Counted from the stretch's first letter, positions 18,358 through 30,483 are shown. The stretch is DNA of 64,000 bases from Brevibacterium sp. XM4083 (GCF_006489205.2 NZ_VFYR02000004.1:248001-312000), one strand, 5' to 3'. Made by a program: numbers and translations. The notes: generated by a model not told the origin, from the letters alone.

Positions 18358-19917
18358 TCAGCCTTCCTCTGTGGAGTCCGAATTCGCCGCGGCGATCGGT
18401 TTGGTGAAGGGGAAGAGAATGGTTTCGCGAATCCCCAGACCGGTGAGCGCCATGAGCAGGCGGTCGAGGCCCATGCCCATTCCTCCGGTCGGGGGCATGC
18501 CGTGTTCCATCGCGGTGAGGAACTCCTCGTCGAGGCCCATGGCCTCATCGTCACCGCGGGCGGCGTCGGCGGCCTGGGCTTCGAAGCGCTGCCGCTGGAT
18601 GACGGGGTCGACGAGCTCGGAGTACCCGGTCGCCAGTTCGAAGCCGCGGACGTAGAGGTCCCACTTCTCGACGACGCCGGGCTTGTCGCGGTGTTCGCGC
18701 ACGAGCGGTGAGGTGTCGACGGGGAAGTCGGTGACGAAGGTCGGCGCCCAGAGCTTGTCCTTGTAGAAGTGCTCCCACAGCTCCTCGACGTACTTGCCGT
18801 GCGAGCGGAAGACTCCGCCCAGGTCGACGTCGTGGTCCTCAGCGATCTTCTCGAGCTCGTCGATGCCGGTCAGCGGCGTGACCTCGACACCGGATTCGGC
18901 CGAGAGCGTCTCGTACATGCTCACGACCGCCCAGTCACCGCCGAAGTCGTAGTCGGTGCCGTCGTCGAGGGTGACGAGCAGCGAACCCGTGGCGTCCTGG
19001 GCCGCGTTCTGGACGAGCGTCTTCGTCAGCTCCGCGATCGAATGGTAGTCCCCGTAGGACTGGTAGGCCTCGAGCATCGCGAACTCCGGTGAGTGCGTCG
19101 AGTCGGCGCCTTCGTTGCGGAAGTTCCGGTTGATCTCGAAGACGTTGTCGATGCCGCCGACGATGGCGCGCTTGAGGAAGAGCTCGGGGGCGATGCGCAG
19201 GTACATGTCGATGTCGTAGGCGTTCATGTGCGTCTTGAACGGGCGGGCCGCCGCTCCCCCGTGCATGACCTGGAGCATCGGCGTCTCGATCTCGATGAAG
19301 TCCTGGTCGGCGAACGTCCGGCGCAGCGAGGCCATCACCGCGGCGCGGGTGCGCATCGTCGTCCGTGCGGCCTCCCGCGTGATGAGGTCGAGGTAGCGCT
19401 GGCGCACGCGGGTGTCCTCGGCGAGTTCCGTGTGCAGGCCCGGCAGCGGGCGGAGGGCCTTCGACGCCATCTGCCATTCATCGGCGAGCACGGAGAGCTC
19501 TCCGCGCTTGGACTTGATGACCTTGCCGTGGAGGAAGAGGAAGTCGCCGAGGTCGACGTCGGCTTTGAAGTCGGCCAGGCGCTCCTCGCCGACCTCGCGC
19601 AGGGAGAGCATCCCCTGCAGGCGGGTGCCGTCACCGGCCTGCAGAGTGACGAAGGCGAGCTTGCCGGTGGTGCGGACGAAGACGACGCGGCCGACGACGC
19701 CGACGACGTCGTCGGTCTCATCACCGGCGTCGAGGTTGGGGTGGGCAGCGTGCACCTGCGCGAGAGTGTGCGTGCGGGGCACGGAGACGGGGTAGGCCTC
19801 GGTGTCCGAGTCCAGCATCCGCTGCCGCTTGTCCTTGCGGATCCTGATCTGTTCGGGATCGAGGTGTTCCGGTGCGGACTCAGCGGTGTCAGGGGTGATC
19901 GACTCAGTTTCTGCCAT
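18358..19917 (-). CDS. lysS: Lysine--tRNA ligase, class II
   Basis: A 519-aa cytosolic class II synthetase that charges tRNA-Lys. An N-terminal OB-fold anticodon-binding domain ([20 protein letters not shown]) precedes the catalytic core, with motif 2 around [18 protein letters not shown] and motif 3 [13 protein letters not shown]. The ATG at 19917 gives [14 protein letters not shown]; upstream codons are not conserved-looking. It heads a tight operon with the small membrane protein and lsr2. LysX, with a second LysRS domain, is encoded at 37981-41208. The panC/panD genes often found upstream are absent here. Confidence 0.96.
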   Translation of the reverse strand: MAETESITPDTAESAPEHLDPEQIRIRKDKRQRMLDSDTEAYPVSVPRTHTLAQVHAAHPNLDAGDETDDVVGVVGRVVFVRTTGKLAFVTLQAGDGTRLQGMLSLREVGEERLADFKADVDLGDFLFLHGKVIKSKRGELSVLADEWQMASKALRPLPGLHTELAEDTRVRQRYLDLITREAARTTMRTRAAVMASLRRTFADQDFIEIETPMLQVMHGGAAARPFKTHMNAYDIDMYLRIAPELFLKRAIVGGIDNVFEINRNFRNEGADSTHSPEFAMLEAYQSYGDYHSIAELTKTLVQNAAQDATGSLLVTLDDGTDYDFGGDWAVVSMYETLSAESGVEVTPLTGIDELEKIAEDHDVDLGGVFRSHGKYVEELWEHFYKDKLWAPTFVTDFPVDTSPLVREHRDKPGVVEKWDLYVRGFELATGYSELVDPVIQRQRFEAQAADAARGDDEAMGLDEEFLTAMEHGMPPTGGMGMGLDRLLMALTGLGIRETILFPFTKPIAAANSDSTEEG

Positions 19918-20031
19918 GCTCTCAAGGCTACCGCGCCAGCACCCCGCGGGGGAATTCGCGCAACCGTCCTGAGGCCCCCGCCACACCGCTGCCCGACGGC
20001 CGTCCCGGCAGCTCGGCCCGCCCCTGTCGGG

Positions 20032-20928
20032 TCAGCCGAGGAGGGCGAGGATCTCCTGTGCCTGCGCCTCGGTGATCCGCCCCATGGCGAGCGCCTTCGC
20101 CGTCGTCGACCGGGCGAGTGCGATGTAGCTGTCGCGGGTGCCCGGATGGGACACGCTGAGGCTGTATTCGCTCAGGGCCGCCAGGTGCGCGGCGAGCGTC
20201 CCGACGTCGCCGCGGGCGACCGGCCCGGTCAGCGCCTTCGCCCCGTTCTGCAGGGTGTTGGCGACACTCGCGTCGACGAGTGCGGTGAGCACCCGCGAGG
20301 GGTCCTCGACACCGGCTTCGGTGAGCATCTCGAGGGCTTCGGCGATGATCGTGATCGAGTGGTTCGACGCGTGCGTGATGGCGGCGTGGTAGAGCGGCCG
20401 GTCCGCCTCGGCGATCTCGATCGGTTCGGCGCCCATCTCGACGACGAGGGCCTCACCGACCGGCCGGATCGGTCCGGGTGCGGTGACGGCGACGGTGGCC
20501 TGCCGCAGGCGTGGGAGGTCGACGGCGGTGCCGGTGAACGACAGGGACGGGTGCAGGGCGATCGGCAGCGCCCCGACGCCGGTCGCCGGTTCGAGGATGT
20601 CCGTGCCGTAGCGTCCGGAGACGTGGACGACGATCTGCCCGGCGTGGATCCGGCCGAGGGCAGCCAGGCCGGAGACGAGCGAGCCGATCTCGTCATCGGG
20701 CACGGCGAGCAGGAGCAGTTCGGCGCGTTCGGCGATCTGGTCGGGAGGGAGGACGGGCACGCCGGGCAGCATGTCCTCGGCGCGTTCGAGGCTGGCCGCC
20801 GAGGTGGCGCTGACCCCGATGATCGCGTGTCCGGCCGCCCGCCAGGCGGCTCCGATGACGGCGCCGACTCGGCCGGCGCCGATGATGCCGATCCCCAAGC
20901 GCGGGGCGTCAGGGGGCGGTGCGGTCAT
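20032..20928 (-). CDS. Rossmann-like/DUF2520 oxidoreductase-like protein
   Basis: A 298-aa protein with an N-terminal NADP-binding Rossmann segment (LGIGIIGAGRVGAVIGAAWR) and a C-terminal DUF2520 helical domain containing LYHAAITHASNHSITIIAEA. The fold resembles 6-phosphogluconate or ketopantoate-type dehydrogenases, and in other Actinobacteria the gene is often next to panC, which suggested a role near pantothenate synthesis. Here panC is absent. The ATG overlaps the stop of the preceding PH-domain gene by four bases, so it ends the long fol-gene operon. Confidence 0.88.
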   Translation of the reverse strand: MTAPPPDAPRLGIGIIGAGRVGAVIGAAWRAAGHAIIGVSATSAASLERAEDMLPGVPVLPPDQIAERAELLLLAVPDDEIGSLVSGLAALGRIHAGQIVVHVSGRYGTDILEPATGVGALPIALHPSLSFTGTAVDLPRLRQATVAVTAPGPIRPVGEALVVEMGAEPIEIAEADRPLYHAAITHASNHSITIIAEALEMLTEAGVEDPSRVLTALVDASVANTLQNGAKALTGPVARGDVGTLAAHLAALSEYSLSVSHPGTRDSYIALARSTTAKALAMGRITEAQAQEILALLG

Positions 20929-22778
20929 GCGTCGATCCCCTGTCCGGTGCGGCGCTGTTCGTCGAAGCGCTCACGCGCCAGCCGGGTGCGTTCAGCGTGC
21001 TCGTCGAAGAAGCGGCGGGCCGCCTCGGCGTCCTGGTGGGCGACCTGCGGGGTGATCGGCCCCGCGGTCGAGTGCACCGCCACCGAGGCGAGACCGAGTG
21101 CGCGCAGGAGCGGACCCTGCCGGTACTCCATCGACTGGACGCGTTCGTGCGGGACGAAGTCGACGCGCCGCTCGAGGCGGCCGAGGCGGATGATGAGGAG
21201 GGCCTCGGTGAGGGCGTACGCCCGTCGCTTCCATACGAGCGGGTCGATGAACCGGGAGGAGCGCGGCTGAGGGCGGAAGGCCTCTTCGGCGCGCGCGGCC
21301 TGCGGGTCGGGCGAGTCGGTGTCGTACATCGCCGAGAGGGTGAGGCTGCGGGCGCTGACCCCGTCGTCGACCTGCGGGGCGGGCAGGGCGAGGCCGATCA
21401 TCGTCAGCGCCTGGTCGATGTCGCCGACGGGCAGCAGCAGGTTCGATTCGCCCTTGTCGCCGGCGCTGGCGATGTTGTATTCGGCCTTCCACCACCCGCC
21501 GATGCGCCACAGCAGCGGCTGGTGCAGGCACACGGCCTGCACGCGGTCGAGGGGGATGACCTTCCGCGAGGTCGAGACGAGACCGTGGCTGACGGCGAGT
21601 CCCGAGTCGGTGAGGCGGACGACGAAGTTCGCGTTGTCGAGGTCCTTCTTCACCGAGGCGAACGCCGCGATGCCGGCCGGCAGGACGCCGAAGATCATCG
21701 GCACCGCCGCCTCCCGGAACCCGAGAGCGAAGAGCACGATGGTGGCGATGACCACGGCGACGACGACGAGAACTCCGATGAGGAAGTCCGTTTTGAGCAG
21801 CGAGGAGAGGATGACCCGGTGGACGGGGACTCTGATGATCTCGCCCTCTTCGGACAGCCGCGGCGAGACGCCGTAGGGGGCGAGCATGTCGTTGAGGCTG
21901 TCCTCGGCCTCCTCCAGGGCCTCCCCCGCATACCTGCTCAGGCGCTTGCTCAACCGCACACCGATGCTGTCACCGGCGCGTTCGGGGGCGCTGAGATCGA
22001 CCGTCGGCTCGCCCGGACCCTGGCCCGCGCCGAGGCTGTCGACCGTGCCGTCCTCACCTGTCCAGGCCGCTGGACCGTCCAGGGCCTCTGCACCGCCGGC
22101 AGCGCCGGCAGCGGCACCGCCGGCGGCACCCGCCGTTCGGCCGCCCTGCTTGACCTCGCGGACCGCGGCGAGGAGCTCATCGCGCAGGGCGTCGGCCTTC
22201 TTCCGGCTCAGGTACTTCAGCGACACGTTCGCGCCCTTGCCCCCGGCGACGTCGAAGACGAGCTCGGCGAGTCCGAGGAGGCGGGGAACGAGCTTCTGCT
22301 GGAGGTCGATCGACTGGACCCGGTCGAGGCGGGCCTTGCGCAGCTTCTTCGCGAGCAGGCCGGAGCGGGCATAGATCGCCTCGGCGTCAACGCGGTAGCC
22401 CATGACCCGCCAGGCGAGCCAGCTGTAGACACCGGCGACGGCGAGGACGAGGAGGACCCCGCCGAGGCCGGCGAGGATGACGAGCGGATGCGCGCCGAGC
22501 CAGCCGGCCAGCGACAGGTCGACGCCGTCACCGGCGGCGAGGTCGCTGAGCGCCTGCTGGATGAAGTTCTGCCCGACGTATCCGGCGACGACGAAGAGGA
22601 CGACGATGACGCCGAGGCTCTCGAGGACCGGGGTGAGCGGATGGACCCGATGCCAGACCTCCGGGGCGGCTGCCTCGGCGAGGGCGGGCTGCGACCCCGG
22701 CTGGGACGGACCTGCCGGCGGGGACGACCCCGGCTGGGACTGCCCGGTCTCCTCGGTGATGCCGTGGTCGGAGCTCAT
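20925..22778 (-). CDS. PH-domain membrane protein, YdbT-like (three bPH2 domains)
   Basis: A 617-aa membrane protein. Paired hydrophobic helices near 50-75 and 100-125 are followed by a bacterial PH (bPH2/YdbT) domain (GYRVDAEAIYARSGLLAKKL, RVQSIDLQQKLVPRLLGLAE). A second helix pair and PH domain (DSGLAVSHGLVSTSRKVIPL) and a third (RLERRVDFVPHERVQSMEYR) follow. A Gly/Ala-rich linker lies in between. The gene starts right at the stop of the single-PH partner; GTG 22784 would overlap that stop by four bases. Such YdbS/YdbT pairs are of unknown or envelope-stress function. Confidence 0.88.
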   Translation of the reverse strand: MSSDHGITEETGQSQPGSSPPAGPSQPGSQPALAEAAAPEVWHRVHPLTPVLESLGVIVVLFVVAGYVGQNFIQQALSDLAAGDGVDLSLAGWLGAHPLVILAGLGGVLLVLAVAGVYSWLAWRVMGYRVDAEAIYARSGLLAKKLRKARLDRVQSIDLQQKLVPRLLGLAELVFDVAGGKGANVSLKYLSRKKADALRDELLAAVREVKQGGRTAGAAGGAAAGAAGGAEALDGPAAWTGEDGTVDSLGAGQGPGEPTVDLSAPERAGDSIGVRLSKRLSRYAGEALEEAEDSLNDMLAPYGVSPRLSEEGEIIRVPVHRVILSSLLKTDFLIGVLVVVAVVIATIVLFALGFREAAVPMIFGVLPAGIAAFASVKKDLDNANFVVRLTDSGLAVSHGLVSTSRKVIPLDRVQAVCLHQPLLWRIGGWWKAEYNIASAGDKGESNLLLPVGDIDQALTMIGLALPAPQVDDGVSARSLTLSAMYDTDSPDPQAARAEEAFRPQPRSSRFIDPLVWKRRAYALTEALLIIRLGRLERRVDFVPHERVQSMEYRQGPLLRALGLASVAVHSTAGPITPQVAHQDAEAARRFFDEHAERTRLARERFDEQRRTGQGIDA

Positions 22779-22780
22779 CG

Positions 22781-23251
22781 TCACAGCCCTGCCAGGTTCG
22801 CCTGTCCGCGACCGGCGAGGCTGTCGCGGAGACGGTCCGCGTCGGGGCGCGGCAGGCCGGGGATCGTCGCATCGGTGGCCGCCGAGGCGGTGTGGAGTTT
22901 GACGGTGGCCAGTCCGAACATCCGGTCGATGGGGCCGGAGTCGACGTCGACGAACTGGAGGCGCCCGTAGGGCACGACGGTGGTGCGGCGGAACATGATG
23001 CCGCGGCGGATGAGGAGGTCGTCGTCACGTTCGGCGTACCCGATGACCTTCGCCTGCCGGTAGAGGACGACGAGGTAGACGACGGCCCAGATGAGGATCG
23101 CCGCCCAGAGCGGGTGCAGCCACCACTGGGACGGGAAGATCACGGCGAGGACGATCGCCGCGGCGAGCAGCGGGACGAAGAACGTCAGTGACGAGATCGT
23201 CTCCTTGCGCCAGTACTTGGGGCTGACTCGGGTGTAGATCGGGTCGGTCAT
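22781..23251 (-). CDS. PH-domain membrane protein, YdbS-like
   Basis: A 156-aa protein with two transmembrane helices (SSLTFFVPLLAAAIVLAVIF and LWAAILIWAVVYLVVLY) followed by one bPH2 domain. In that domain RRGIMFRRTTVVPYGRLQFV and LATVKLHTASAATDATIPGL are the usual YdbS signatures. It is the short partner of the downstream three-PH-domain protein. Its ATG overlaps the DUF3180 stop by four bases. Translational coupling along this operon is likely. Confidence 0.9.
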   Translation of the reverse strand: MTDPIYTRVSPKYWRKETISSLTFFVPLLAAAIVLAVIFPSQWWLHPLWAAILIWAVVYLVVLYRQAKVIGYAERDDDLLIRRGIMFRRTTVVPYGRLQFVDVDSGPIDRMFGLATVKLHTASAATDATIPGLPRPDADRLRDSLAGRGQANLAGL

Positions 23252-23709
23252 GCGGCTTCGGCTCCTGGTGGGTCTTGGGGTGGAAGGGTGCAGAAGATCT
23301 CGACGATGATCCCGACGATCATCAGGGCCGCGGCGGCGAGCGCGGCGAAGAGCATGCCCGCGGCCAGGTCGTTGCGGATGCCCGGCGCCGAGAAGAAGAA
23401 GTACGCGGCGTTGCCGAGGTACCAGCCCGCCAGTCCGGCCCCGGTCAGGGCGCTCGCCTTGGCCATGACCGCCACGCGGGCGGCCCGGAGCGGGTCGATC
23501 TCGCGGGTCCGGTCGCCCTCGTTCCACCTCTTGATCGGGTAGCCGAGGACGAGGAGGACGACGGCGAGGATGAGCATGCCGATGATCGGCAGCCACGGCT
23601 GCCCGGGCAGTGCGAATCCCTGGTTCTCCAGCAGCACGTCGACGAGCACGCCGAGCACGACGCCGACGGTTGCCCAGATGACGAGCATGCCTGAGGAAGT
23701 TCGCTGCAT
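23248..23709 (-). CDS. DUF3180 membrane protein
   Basis: A 153-aa protein with four predicted transmembrane helices, matching the actinobacterial DUF3180 family. It starts SSGMLVIWATVGVVLGVLVD and contains the conserved central part DPLRAARVAVMAKASALTGA and GWYLGNAAYFF. In Actinobacteria it sits directly after folK, as here (13-base gap). It probably belongs to the folate operon transcript, but its role is not known. Confidence 0.9.
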   Translation of the reverse strand: MQRTSSGMLVIWATVGVVLGVLVDVLLENQGFALPGQPWLPIIGMLILAVVLLVLGYPIKRWNEGDRTREIDPLRAARVAVMAKASALTGAGLAGWYLGNAAYFFFSAPGIRNDLAAGMLFAALAAAALMIVGIIVEIFCTLPPQDPPGAEAA

Positions 23710-23722
23710 GCTCCTCAGTCTT

Positions 23723-24631
23723 TCAGATGTCGGGCGTCTGCGGGGAGGAGACGCGGGTGATTTCCTGATCGTCGAGCGCAGCGATGACCTCGGCGATCGG
23801 CCTCGATCCGGTCGGGGTGTCGACCATCGCGCCGGGGTCCGTCTCCGCCCACGGGACGAGGACGAAGGCCCGTTCGTGGGCGCGCGGGTGCGGCAGGGAA
23901 AGCGTCGGGGTCGCGGTGCGAAGCGCCCCGGCCTCGGTGGTGACGCTGATGAGGTCGATGTCGAGGGTCCGCGGTCCCCACCGCAGCTCCCGGGTCCGGC
24001 CGGCGGCGACCTCGATGCCCTGGGCCACCCCGAGGAGCTGGTCGACCGGCAGGGTGGTCTCGATGAGGACGCCGAGGTTGAGGAAGTCGTTCTGCTCGAC
24101 CCCGCCCCACGGTGCGGTCCGGTAGAGCGAGGACCGCTTCGTCACCGTGATCGCCGGGTGGCGGTCGAGAGCGGCGACGGCGTCGTCGAGGGTGGCCGCG
24201 GCATCGCCGAGGTTGGCCCCGAGGCTGAGGACGGCGACCGCGGCCGGTGCCTCGGCGGAGCCGGCGTCCCCGCGGTGCCGGTCGACGGTGACGGTGACAT
24301 CGGCGAAGGTCCGCTCGATCGGGGCGCTCGGTTTGTGGACGACGACCTCGACATGGTCGGTCAGGGTCAGGCAGTGGTCGGCGATCGCCTCGGCGAGGGT
24401 CTCGATGAGGTCGAAGGTGGTGCCTTCGACGATGCCGGCGACCGCCTCGGCGAGGTCGCCGTAGTGGATGGTGTCGGCGATGTCATCGGTGCCTGCGGCT
24501 GCGGCCGTCGACGTGTGGAGGACGACGTCGACGACGAAGTCCTGGCCCTCGCGCTTCTCGAAGTCGAAGACGCCGTGGTTGCCGCGCACCGTCAGGCCGC
24601 GCAGCTCGATCCGGTCCGGCTGTCCGCTCAT
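23723..24631 (-). CDS. folK: FolB-FolK fusion: dihydroneopterin aldolase and HPPK
   Basis: A 302-aa bifunctional enzyme for two successive folate steps. Residues about 1-120 are dihydroneopterin aldolase (IELRGLTVRGNHGVFDFEKR, with the active-site region ETLAEAIA). Residues about 140-300 are 6-hydroxymethyl-7,8-dihydropterin pyrophosphokinase (LSLGANLGDAAATLDDAV, and the signature RWGPRTLDIDLI). The ATG at 24631 overlaps the folP stop by four bases. An upstream ATG (MEARPG) is possible but breaks that coupling. The gene is within folE-folP-folBK. Confidence 0.94.
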   Translation of the reverse strand: MSGQPDRIELRGLTVRGNHGVFDFEKREGQDFVVDVVLHTSTAAAAGTDDIADTIHYGDLAEAVAGIVEGTTFDLIETLAEAIADHCLTLTDHVEVVVHKPSAPIERTFADVTVTVDRHRGDAGSAEAPAAVAVLSLGANLGDAAATLDDAVAALDRHPAITVTKRSSLYRTAPWGGVEQNDFLNLGVLIETTLPVDQLLGVAQGIEVAAGRTRELRWGPRTLDIDLISVTTEAGALRTATPTLSLPHPRAHERAFVLVPWAETDPGAMVDTPTGSRPIAEVIAALDDQEITRVSSPQTPDI

Positions 24632-25530
24632 GCCCGGCCGGGCTTCCACAGGGAGGTGCCCGGGGCCGCGTGGTCGGCGATGGCCGCCGCCACCTTACAG
24701 GCCAGCGCCGAGGCGGCCGGGTCGTGGACGCGCACCGCCCAGGCTCCCGCCTGCGCGGCGAACGCCGAGATCACGGCTGTGGCCTGGTCCTTCGCCGCTT
24801 CCTCGGCCCGCGCCGGATCCTCGGGTGAGACGAGGGAGGAGATGAAGCGCTTGCGGCTCGCGGCGACGAGGAGGCGCTGGTCGAACGCGGAGAATGCCTC
24901 GAGCCCGGCGAGGATCTGCCAGTTGTGGTCGGCGTTCTTCGAGAAGCCCAGGCCCGGATCGACGATGATCGCGTCCGGGTCGATGCCGACGGCCACGGCC
25001 GCGTCGATGCGCTCGCGCAGCTCGGCGACCACCTCGGCGAGGACGTCGTCGTAGTGGAACGTCGCATCCGCACGGTCGAGATGGCCGCGCCAGTGCATGA
25101 GGACGATCGGGACGCCGGAGTCCGCGGCGACGGTGAGCATGCCGGGATCCGACAGGCCCGCCGAGACGTCGTTGATGATGTGCGCCCCGGCCTCGATGGC
25201 CGCCGACGCCACCGCGGCCCGCATCGTATCGACGCTGATGAGCACGCCGGCGTCGGCGAGTTCACGGACGACGGGCACGACCCGGCGCAGCTCCTCGTCC
25301 TCGTCGACGCGGACGGCTCCGGGGCGGGTCGATTCCCCGCCGACGTCGATGATGTCCGCGCCCGCGGTCGTCAGCGCGAGCCCGTGGGCGATCGCCTTGG
25401 CGTGGTCGAAGTAGCGGCCGCCGTCGGAGAACGAATCGGGTGTGACGTTGAGGACGCCCATGATCTGCGTGCGCGCCGGATCCCCGAGGGCAGGCGGCCG
25501 CCCCGCGGCAGGGGTCGGGTCGACGGTCAT
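24628..25530 (-). CDS. folP: Dihydropteroate synthase
   Basis: A 300-aa TIM-barrel enzyme that joins p-aminobenzoate to dihydropterin pyrophosphate and is the sulfonamide target. The two family signatures are present: MGVLNVTPDSFSDGGRY and DIIDVGGESTRPGA. The pABA loop region ends VAASRKRFISSL. It starts three bases after the folE stop and overlaps folBK by four bases. Confidence 0.95.
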   Translation of the reverse strand: MTVDPTPAAGRPPALGDPARTQIMGVLNVTPDSFSDGGRYFDHAKAIAHGLALTTAGADIIDVGGESTRPGAVRVDEDEELRRVVPVVRELADAGVLISVDTMRAAVASAAIEAGAHIINDVSAGLSDPGMLTVAADSGVPIVLMHWRGHLDRADATFHYDDVLAEVVAELRERIDAAVAVGIDPDAIIVDPGLGFSKNADHNWQILAGLEAFSAFDQRLLVAASRKRFISSLVSPEDPARAEEAAKDQATAVISAFAAQAGAWAVRVHDPAASALACKVAAAIADHAAPGTSLWKPGRA

Positions 25531-25533
25531 CGC

Positions 25534-26147
25534 TCAGCCTCGCAGGATGAGGCTCATCGCCTCCGCCCGGGATGCCGGTTCGCGCAGCTGACCGCGCACC
25601 GCTGAGGTGATCGTCGAGGCGCCGGGCTTGCGGACCCCGCGCATCGTCATGCACAGGTGCTCGGCCTCGACGACGACGATCGCGCCCTGCGGTTCGAGGT
25701 GGGTCATCAGGGCATCGGCGATCTGCGCGGTCAGCCGCTCCTGGACCTGCGGGCGGCGGGCGTAGACCTCGACGAGGCGGGCGAGCTTCGACAGCCCGGT
25801 GACCTTGCCGTTCTTCGCCGGGATGTAGCCGACGTGGGCGACGCCGTGGAACGGCACGAGGTGGTGTTCGCACATCGAGTAGAGGTCGATGTCGCGGACG
25901 AGGACCATCTCCTCGTGGCTGATGTCGAACGTCACGGAGAGGATCTCGGCCGGGTCGTGGTGGAGGCCGGCGAAGAACTCCTCGTACGCGCGGGCCACCC
26001 TCGCCGGGGTCTCGATGAGACCGTCGCGGTCGGGGTCCTCCCCGACGGCGAAGAGGATCTCCCGGACTGCCGCGGCGATGCGCTCATGGTCGACCGTGGG
26101 CTTGCCCGCGGTCGTCTCGCCGAGGTCGTCGAACACGTAATCGGTCA

Positions 26148-26148
<1 letters not shown>
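25534..26148 (-). CDS. folE: GTP cyclohydrolase I
   Basis: A 204-aa zinc enzyme that converts GTP to dihydroneopterin triphosphate, the first folate step. Zinc ligands are the cysteine and histidine in [12 protein letters not shown] and the cysteine in [11 protein letters not shown]. The [18 protein letters not shown] signature is intact. The ATG overlaps the ftsH stop by one base. The folE-folP-folBK order after ftsH is common in Actinobacteria. Confidence 0.96.
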
Positions 26149-28325
<2,177 letters not shown>

Positions 28326-28349
28326 AGATCCTCTCAGGATTTCAGTCTG

Positions 28350-28369
28350 GGCAGCCCGTGCAGGCTGCC
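28350..28369 (-). promoter_or_regulatory. Small stem-loop in the ftsH leader
   Basis: GGCAGCC and GGCTGCC form a perfect 7-bp stem with a six-base loop about 25 bases upstream of the ftsH start. It could influence translation or end upstream hpt transcription. This is weak evidence, from symmetry only. Confidence 0.35.
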
Positions 28370-28496
28370 GCGGCTGCCTGGGAGCATCCCCCACAGCCTA
28401 GTACGTACCAGTGGCATAGCGGGAATCAGAGAGGTTTTGTTCCTCGGCGGAAGCAAATTCCAGGCAACGCGCGGTGGGCGCTCAGCTCAACGCCGC

Positions 28497-29048
28497 TCAG
28501 CTGTAGACGTGCTGAGCCAGAGTCGCGACGAACGGGACGTTGCGGTACTTCTCCGCGTAGTCGAGTCCGTAGCCGATGACGAACTCGTTGGGGACGTCGA
28601 AGCCGACGTATTTGACGTCGATGTCGACCTTGACGGCTTCGGGTTTGCGCAGCATCGTGCAGATCTCGACGTCGGCGGCCCCGCGGGAGCGCAGGTTCTG
28701 CACGAGCCAGGACAGGGTGAGCCCGGAGTCGATGATGTCCTCGACGATGAGCACGTGGCGGCCGGTGAGGTCGGTGTCGAGGTCCTTGAGGATCCGCACG
28801 ACACCGGAGGACTTCGTGCCCGAGCCGTAGGAGGAGACGGCCATCCAGTCCATCGTCACCGGCGAGTGCAGGGCCCGGGCGAGGTCGGCCATGACCATGA
28901 CCGCGCCTTTGAGGACGCCGACGAGGAGGATGTCCTTGTCCTTGTAGTCTTCATCGATGGCGGCGGCCAGTTCAACGAGTCGGGCGGCTATCTGTTCTTC
29001 CGAGACGAGCACTTCTTCGATGTCATTGCCGAGATCGTTGATGTCCAC
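28497..29048 (-). CDS. hpt: Hypoxanthine phosphoribosyltransferase
   Basis: A 183-aa purine salvage enzyme. The PRPP-binding loop is VLIVEDIIDSGLTLSWL and the flexible loop is SSYGSGTKSSGVV. It starts from GTG with GAGGAGAAT upstream. In many bacteria tilS, hpt and ftsH are consecutive. Here hpt is followed by ftsH as expected, but tilS is 2.9 kb away because a transporter and an amidohydrolase lie in between. Confidence 0.95.
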   Translation of the reverse strand: MDINDLGNDIEEVLVSEEQIAARLVELAAAIDEDYKDKDILLVGVLKGAVMVMADLARALHSPVTMDWMAVSSYGSGTKSSGVVRILKDLDTDLTGRHVLIVEDIIDSGLTLSWLVQNLRSRGAADVEICTMLRKPEAVKVDIDVKYVGFDVPNEFVIGYGLDYAEKYRNVPFVATLAQHVYS

Positions 29049-29125
29049 TGGTGTCGATTCTCCTCGTGTGGGGTGGCTGTGACTCCATTATGGGCGACGG
29101 GGCCGCCGCGGAGCCACCCGCGCGG

Positions 29126-30367
29126 TCACTGGGTCAGCTCGTCGTCGACGGTGCCCGGTGCCGCGGAGAGACAGCCGGTGACGCCCATGAGCACGGAGAC
29201 GGCGATCATGAGGATGAGCGGCAGGGTCCAGGCGCCGCTGAGGCCGAGCAGGCCGCCGACGGCGAGCGGGCCGAGGGCGGCGAGCACATAGCCCGAGGAC
29301 TGGACGAATGCCGAGGTGCGGGCGGTGACCGAGACGTCGCGGGTGCGGCTGGTGATGAGGGCCAGGGCGGCGGGGAATGCGAATCCGCCGTAGGACAGCA
29401 GGACCGCCCAGAGCACCGGCGCCGAGGCGGGGGCGAGGAGGAGGCCCGTGTAGCCGGCGACGGCGCTGAGGGCGAAGGAGACGAGGAAGGCGCGGGGGGC
29501 GATGCCGCGCATGATGATCTGCGGGGCGAGGAAGCCGCCGGGCAGGCCGCCGAGGGTGACGATCGTGAGCATGACGCCTGCGGCGACGGGGTCGAGTCCG
29601 GCATCCCGGTAGATCTGCGGCAGCCACCCGAACTGGACGTAGGCGTTGACGGACTGGAGGCCGAAGAACATCGCCATGTACCGCGCCTTCGCGGTCATGT
29701 GGATGTGCCGCCGCGGTGCCGGTGTCGCGCTGTGCTCGGTTCCGGGGCGGCGGAAGACGGGCACGGAGCCGAGGACGCGCAGCACGATCCATGTGATCAG
29801 TGCGGTGAGCGGCACGAGCACCCAGGCGCCGAGGCCGACCCGCCAGTCATCGAAGTGCTCGGTCAGGGGTGCGGTGAGGAGGGCGGGGAACATCGCCCCG
29901 AGGCCGAGTGAGACGGTGAACGCGGTCGCACCGAGGTGGGCCCGATGCGGGAAGCGGGTCTTGACGAAGACGGGGAGGATGACGTTGCCGAGCGACATCC
30001 CGGCCAGGGCGGCGATCGTCAGGGCGGCGAACGCCACCCACGAGTCGACGAGGACGCGGGCGCCGATGCCGCCGGCGATGAGCACGCAGGCGACCGTCAG
30101 CGAGGCGAAGAGGCCGACGCGCCGCAGCAGCGGGACGGCGAGGAAGCCGCAGACGGCGAAGATGAGACCGGGCAGGGCGGTGAGCAGCCCGGTCTGCCAT
30201 TCGGCGAGACCGAAGGCGGTCTGGACCTCGGCGAGGACGGGGCCGAGTGAGGAGGCCGCGGGACGCAGCGAGGAGGCGATGAGGACGAGGCAGATGACGG
30301 CGAGCACGTCGAGGCCGGGGCCCATCCGAGGGCCCGTGGCATTCGCGGTCCCGGGAGTCGTGCTCAT
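29126..30367 (-). CDS. MFS transporter of the CynX/NimT type
   Basis: A 413-aa twelve-helix permease. The start LASSLRPAASSLGPVL-like segment (here IASSLRPAASSLGPVLAEVQ) and GFLAVPLLRRVGLFAS are typical of the CynX/NimT cyanate or nitroimidazole transporter family. It is divergent from a cytosine-deaminase-like amidohydrolase, so a small nitrogen heterocycle is a reasonable but unproven substrate. The pair interrupts the usual tilS-hpt order. Confidence 0.86.
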   Translation of the reverse strand: MSTTPGTANATGPRMGPGLDVLAVICLVLIASSLRPAASSLGPVLAEVQTAFGLAEWQTGLLTALPGLIFAVCGFLAVPLLRRVGLFASLTVACVLIAGGIGARVLVDSWVAFAALTIAALAGMSLGNVILPVFVKTRFPHRAHLGATAFTVSLGLGAMFPALLTAPLTEHFDDWRVGLGAWVLVPLTALITWIVLRVLGSVPVFRRPGTEHSATPAPRRHIHMTAKARYMAMFFGLQSVNAYVQFGWLPQIYRDAGLDPVAAGVMLTIVTLGGLPGGFLAPQIIMRGIAPRAFLVSFALSAVAGYTGLLLAPASAPVLWAVLLSYGGFAFPAALALITSRTRDVSVTARTSAFVQSSGYVLAALGPLAVGGLLGLSGAWTLPLILMIAVSVLMGVTGCLSAAPGTVDDELTQ

Positions 30368-30483
30368 GCGGTCATCCTCTCAGACGGTGCTCCGTCATTC
30401 GTCGGGCTCTCACCCCTCGGGCGCTCACCCCTCAGGCTCGGGGCGGCGGGGTGAGCGGCTGGGTGGGCAGCCGCCCGGACAAT

